From an uncultured Acidobacteriota bacterium (GTDB taxonomy: Bacteria > Acidobacteriota > CAIWXX01): 51,216 nt of DNA. Made by a program: the position numbers and the translations under genes. The notes beneath the pieces are model-generated. The model saw nothing but the letters and a program-made list of their open reading frames with translations, searched no databases and was not told where the DNA came from. Position 1 is the first letter of the stretch, and each line of letters opens with the position of its first letter. The DNA lies in contig CAIWXX010000049.1 in NCBI GenBank assembly GCA_903916735.1, positions 1-51,216 of the forward strand, read 5' to 3'. Shown piece by piece: positions 50,959 through 51,216 of this stretch.

Positions 50959-51216
50959 CTAATTCCGAGCCGCAATTTGAGGCAGCTGATAGCCATGTCC
51001 TTCGATGATTTTCTGAACCCCTCGCGTCTTCAGGAATGACAACAAATCACGAGCAGCAGGATTGTCCCGCGCCCGCTGTAGGAGTACCGCCTGCTGCTCG
51101 AGGGGCGAATACATCTCCTGAGGCACGATCCAACAGGAGCCGACATTGTGACTCTCTTTAACCTGCGAATAGGCCACGAACCCCGCCTCGGCGTTGCCAC
51201 CAGCGACGAATTGAAA
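50959..51216 (-). CDS. modA: Molybdate-binding protein ModA, C-terminal part, cut by the window edge
   Basis: The frame is open from the window edge to its stop at 50959 and reads FQFVAGGNAEAGFVAYSQVK, then GSCWIVPQEMYSPLEQQAVLL and DLLSFLKTRGVQKIIEGHGY. These correspond to the C-terminal lobe of ModA (GNAELGFV and the HGY end). The start, signal peptide and most of the ligand site lie outside the window. The gene heads the mod cluster, followed by modB after 330 bp. Confidence 0.88.
   Translation of the reverse strand, partial: FQFVAGGNAEAGFVAYSQVKESHNVGSCWIVPQEMYSPLEQQAVLLQRARDNPAARDLLSFLKTRGVQKIIEGHGYQLPQIAARN

Noticed and set aside
1-51216. CRISPR arrays, tRNA and rRNA genes
   Set aside because: No regularly spaced short repeats, no tRNA T-loop consensus and no rRNA-like sequence were seen while reading.

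Overview
The window looks like chromosomal DNA of a Gram-negative bacterium of moderately high GC that I cannot place in a named phylum. An MsbA-type lipid flippase, phosphatidylserine synthase and decarboxylase, exported proteins, and the gene order yicC-remA-gmk-rpoZ-coaBC resemble Deltaproteobacteria, Acidobacteria or related candidate phyla. CHAT, carbamoyltransferase/SxtJ and PA14-glycosyltransferase proteins also point to an under-described lineage. No rRNA, tRNA or CRISPR array was recognised.

Region by region. 1-3.5 kb is a scrapyard: a broken DUF4338 (DruA-like) gene, an intact MazEF-type toxin-antitoxin pair behind a perfect 20-bp palindrome, and a decayed DUF6788-transposase element. 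3.8-6.9 kb holds four small plus-strand genes (a DUF2007 membrane protein, an exported ankyrin protein, a three-helix membrane protein, an alpha/beta hydrolase). 6.98-14.85 kb is a long minus-strand housekeeping and envelope operon: DUF465, psd, pssA, msbA, yicC, remA, gmk, rpoZ, then coaBC and a cysteine-free uracil-DNA glycosylase homologue. 15.5-19.6 kb is a tightly coupled minus-strand module: membrane-anchored SGNH hydrolase, carbamoyltransferase, and an SxtJ-DUF5989 fusion. Divergent from it is a PA14 + GT-C glycosyltransferase. 22.7-27.4 kb carries an ECF sigma factor, a zinc-finger/TPR anti-sigma-like protein and a 1027-residue PPC-TPR-CHAT protease, faced by a gene for a small exported cysteine-containing protein. 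28.4-33.9 kb has a hybrid histidine kinase, a secreted papain-family peptidase and a parallel beta-helix protein. 33.9-38.2 kb looks like accessory DNA: GC-rich sequence without recognisable genes, a mutM relic, a GT39-type glycosyltransferase and a decayed Y1-transposase element with 29-bp terminal inverted repeats. 38.2-51.2 kb holds a NatAB-type ABC exporter, an SDR epimerase/threonine dehydrogenase, a helical protein of unknown function, a GalT homologue with an altered active-site motif, a 5'-nucleotidase, a PDZ-membrane-GAF-PP2C regulator, a nitroreductase and the molybdate transporter genes modC, modB and the 3' end of modA.

A dispersed intergenic repeat of about 220 bp, centred on a long imperfect hairpin, occurs four times in the same orientation (15.3, 30.5, 32.3 and 41.6 kb); two copies bracket the papain-family peptidase gene. 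The strongest candidates for under-described systems are the sigma/anti-sigma/CHAT locus, the SGNH-carbamoyltransferase-SxtJ module and this repeat family. All functions are inferred from reading the translated sequence; no database search was run.
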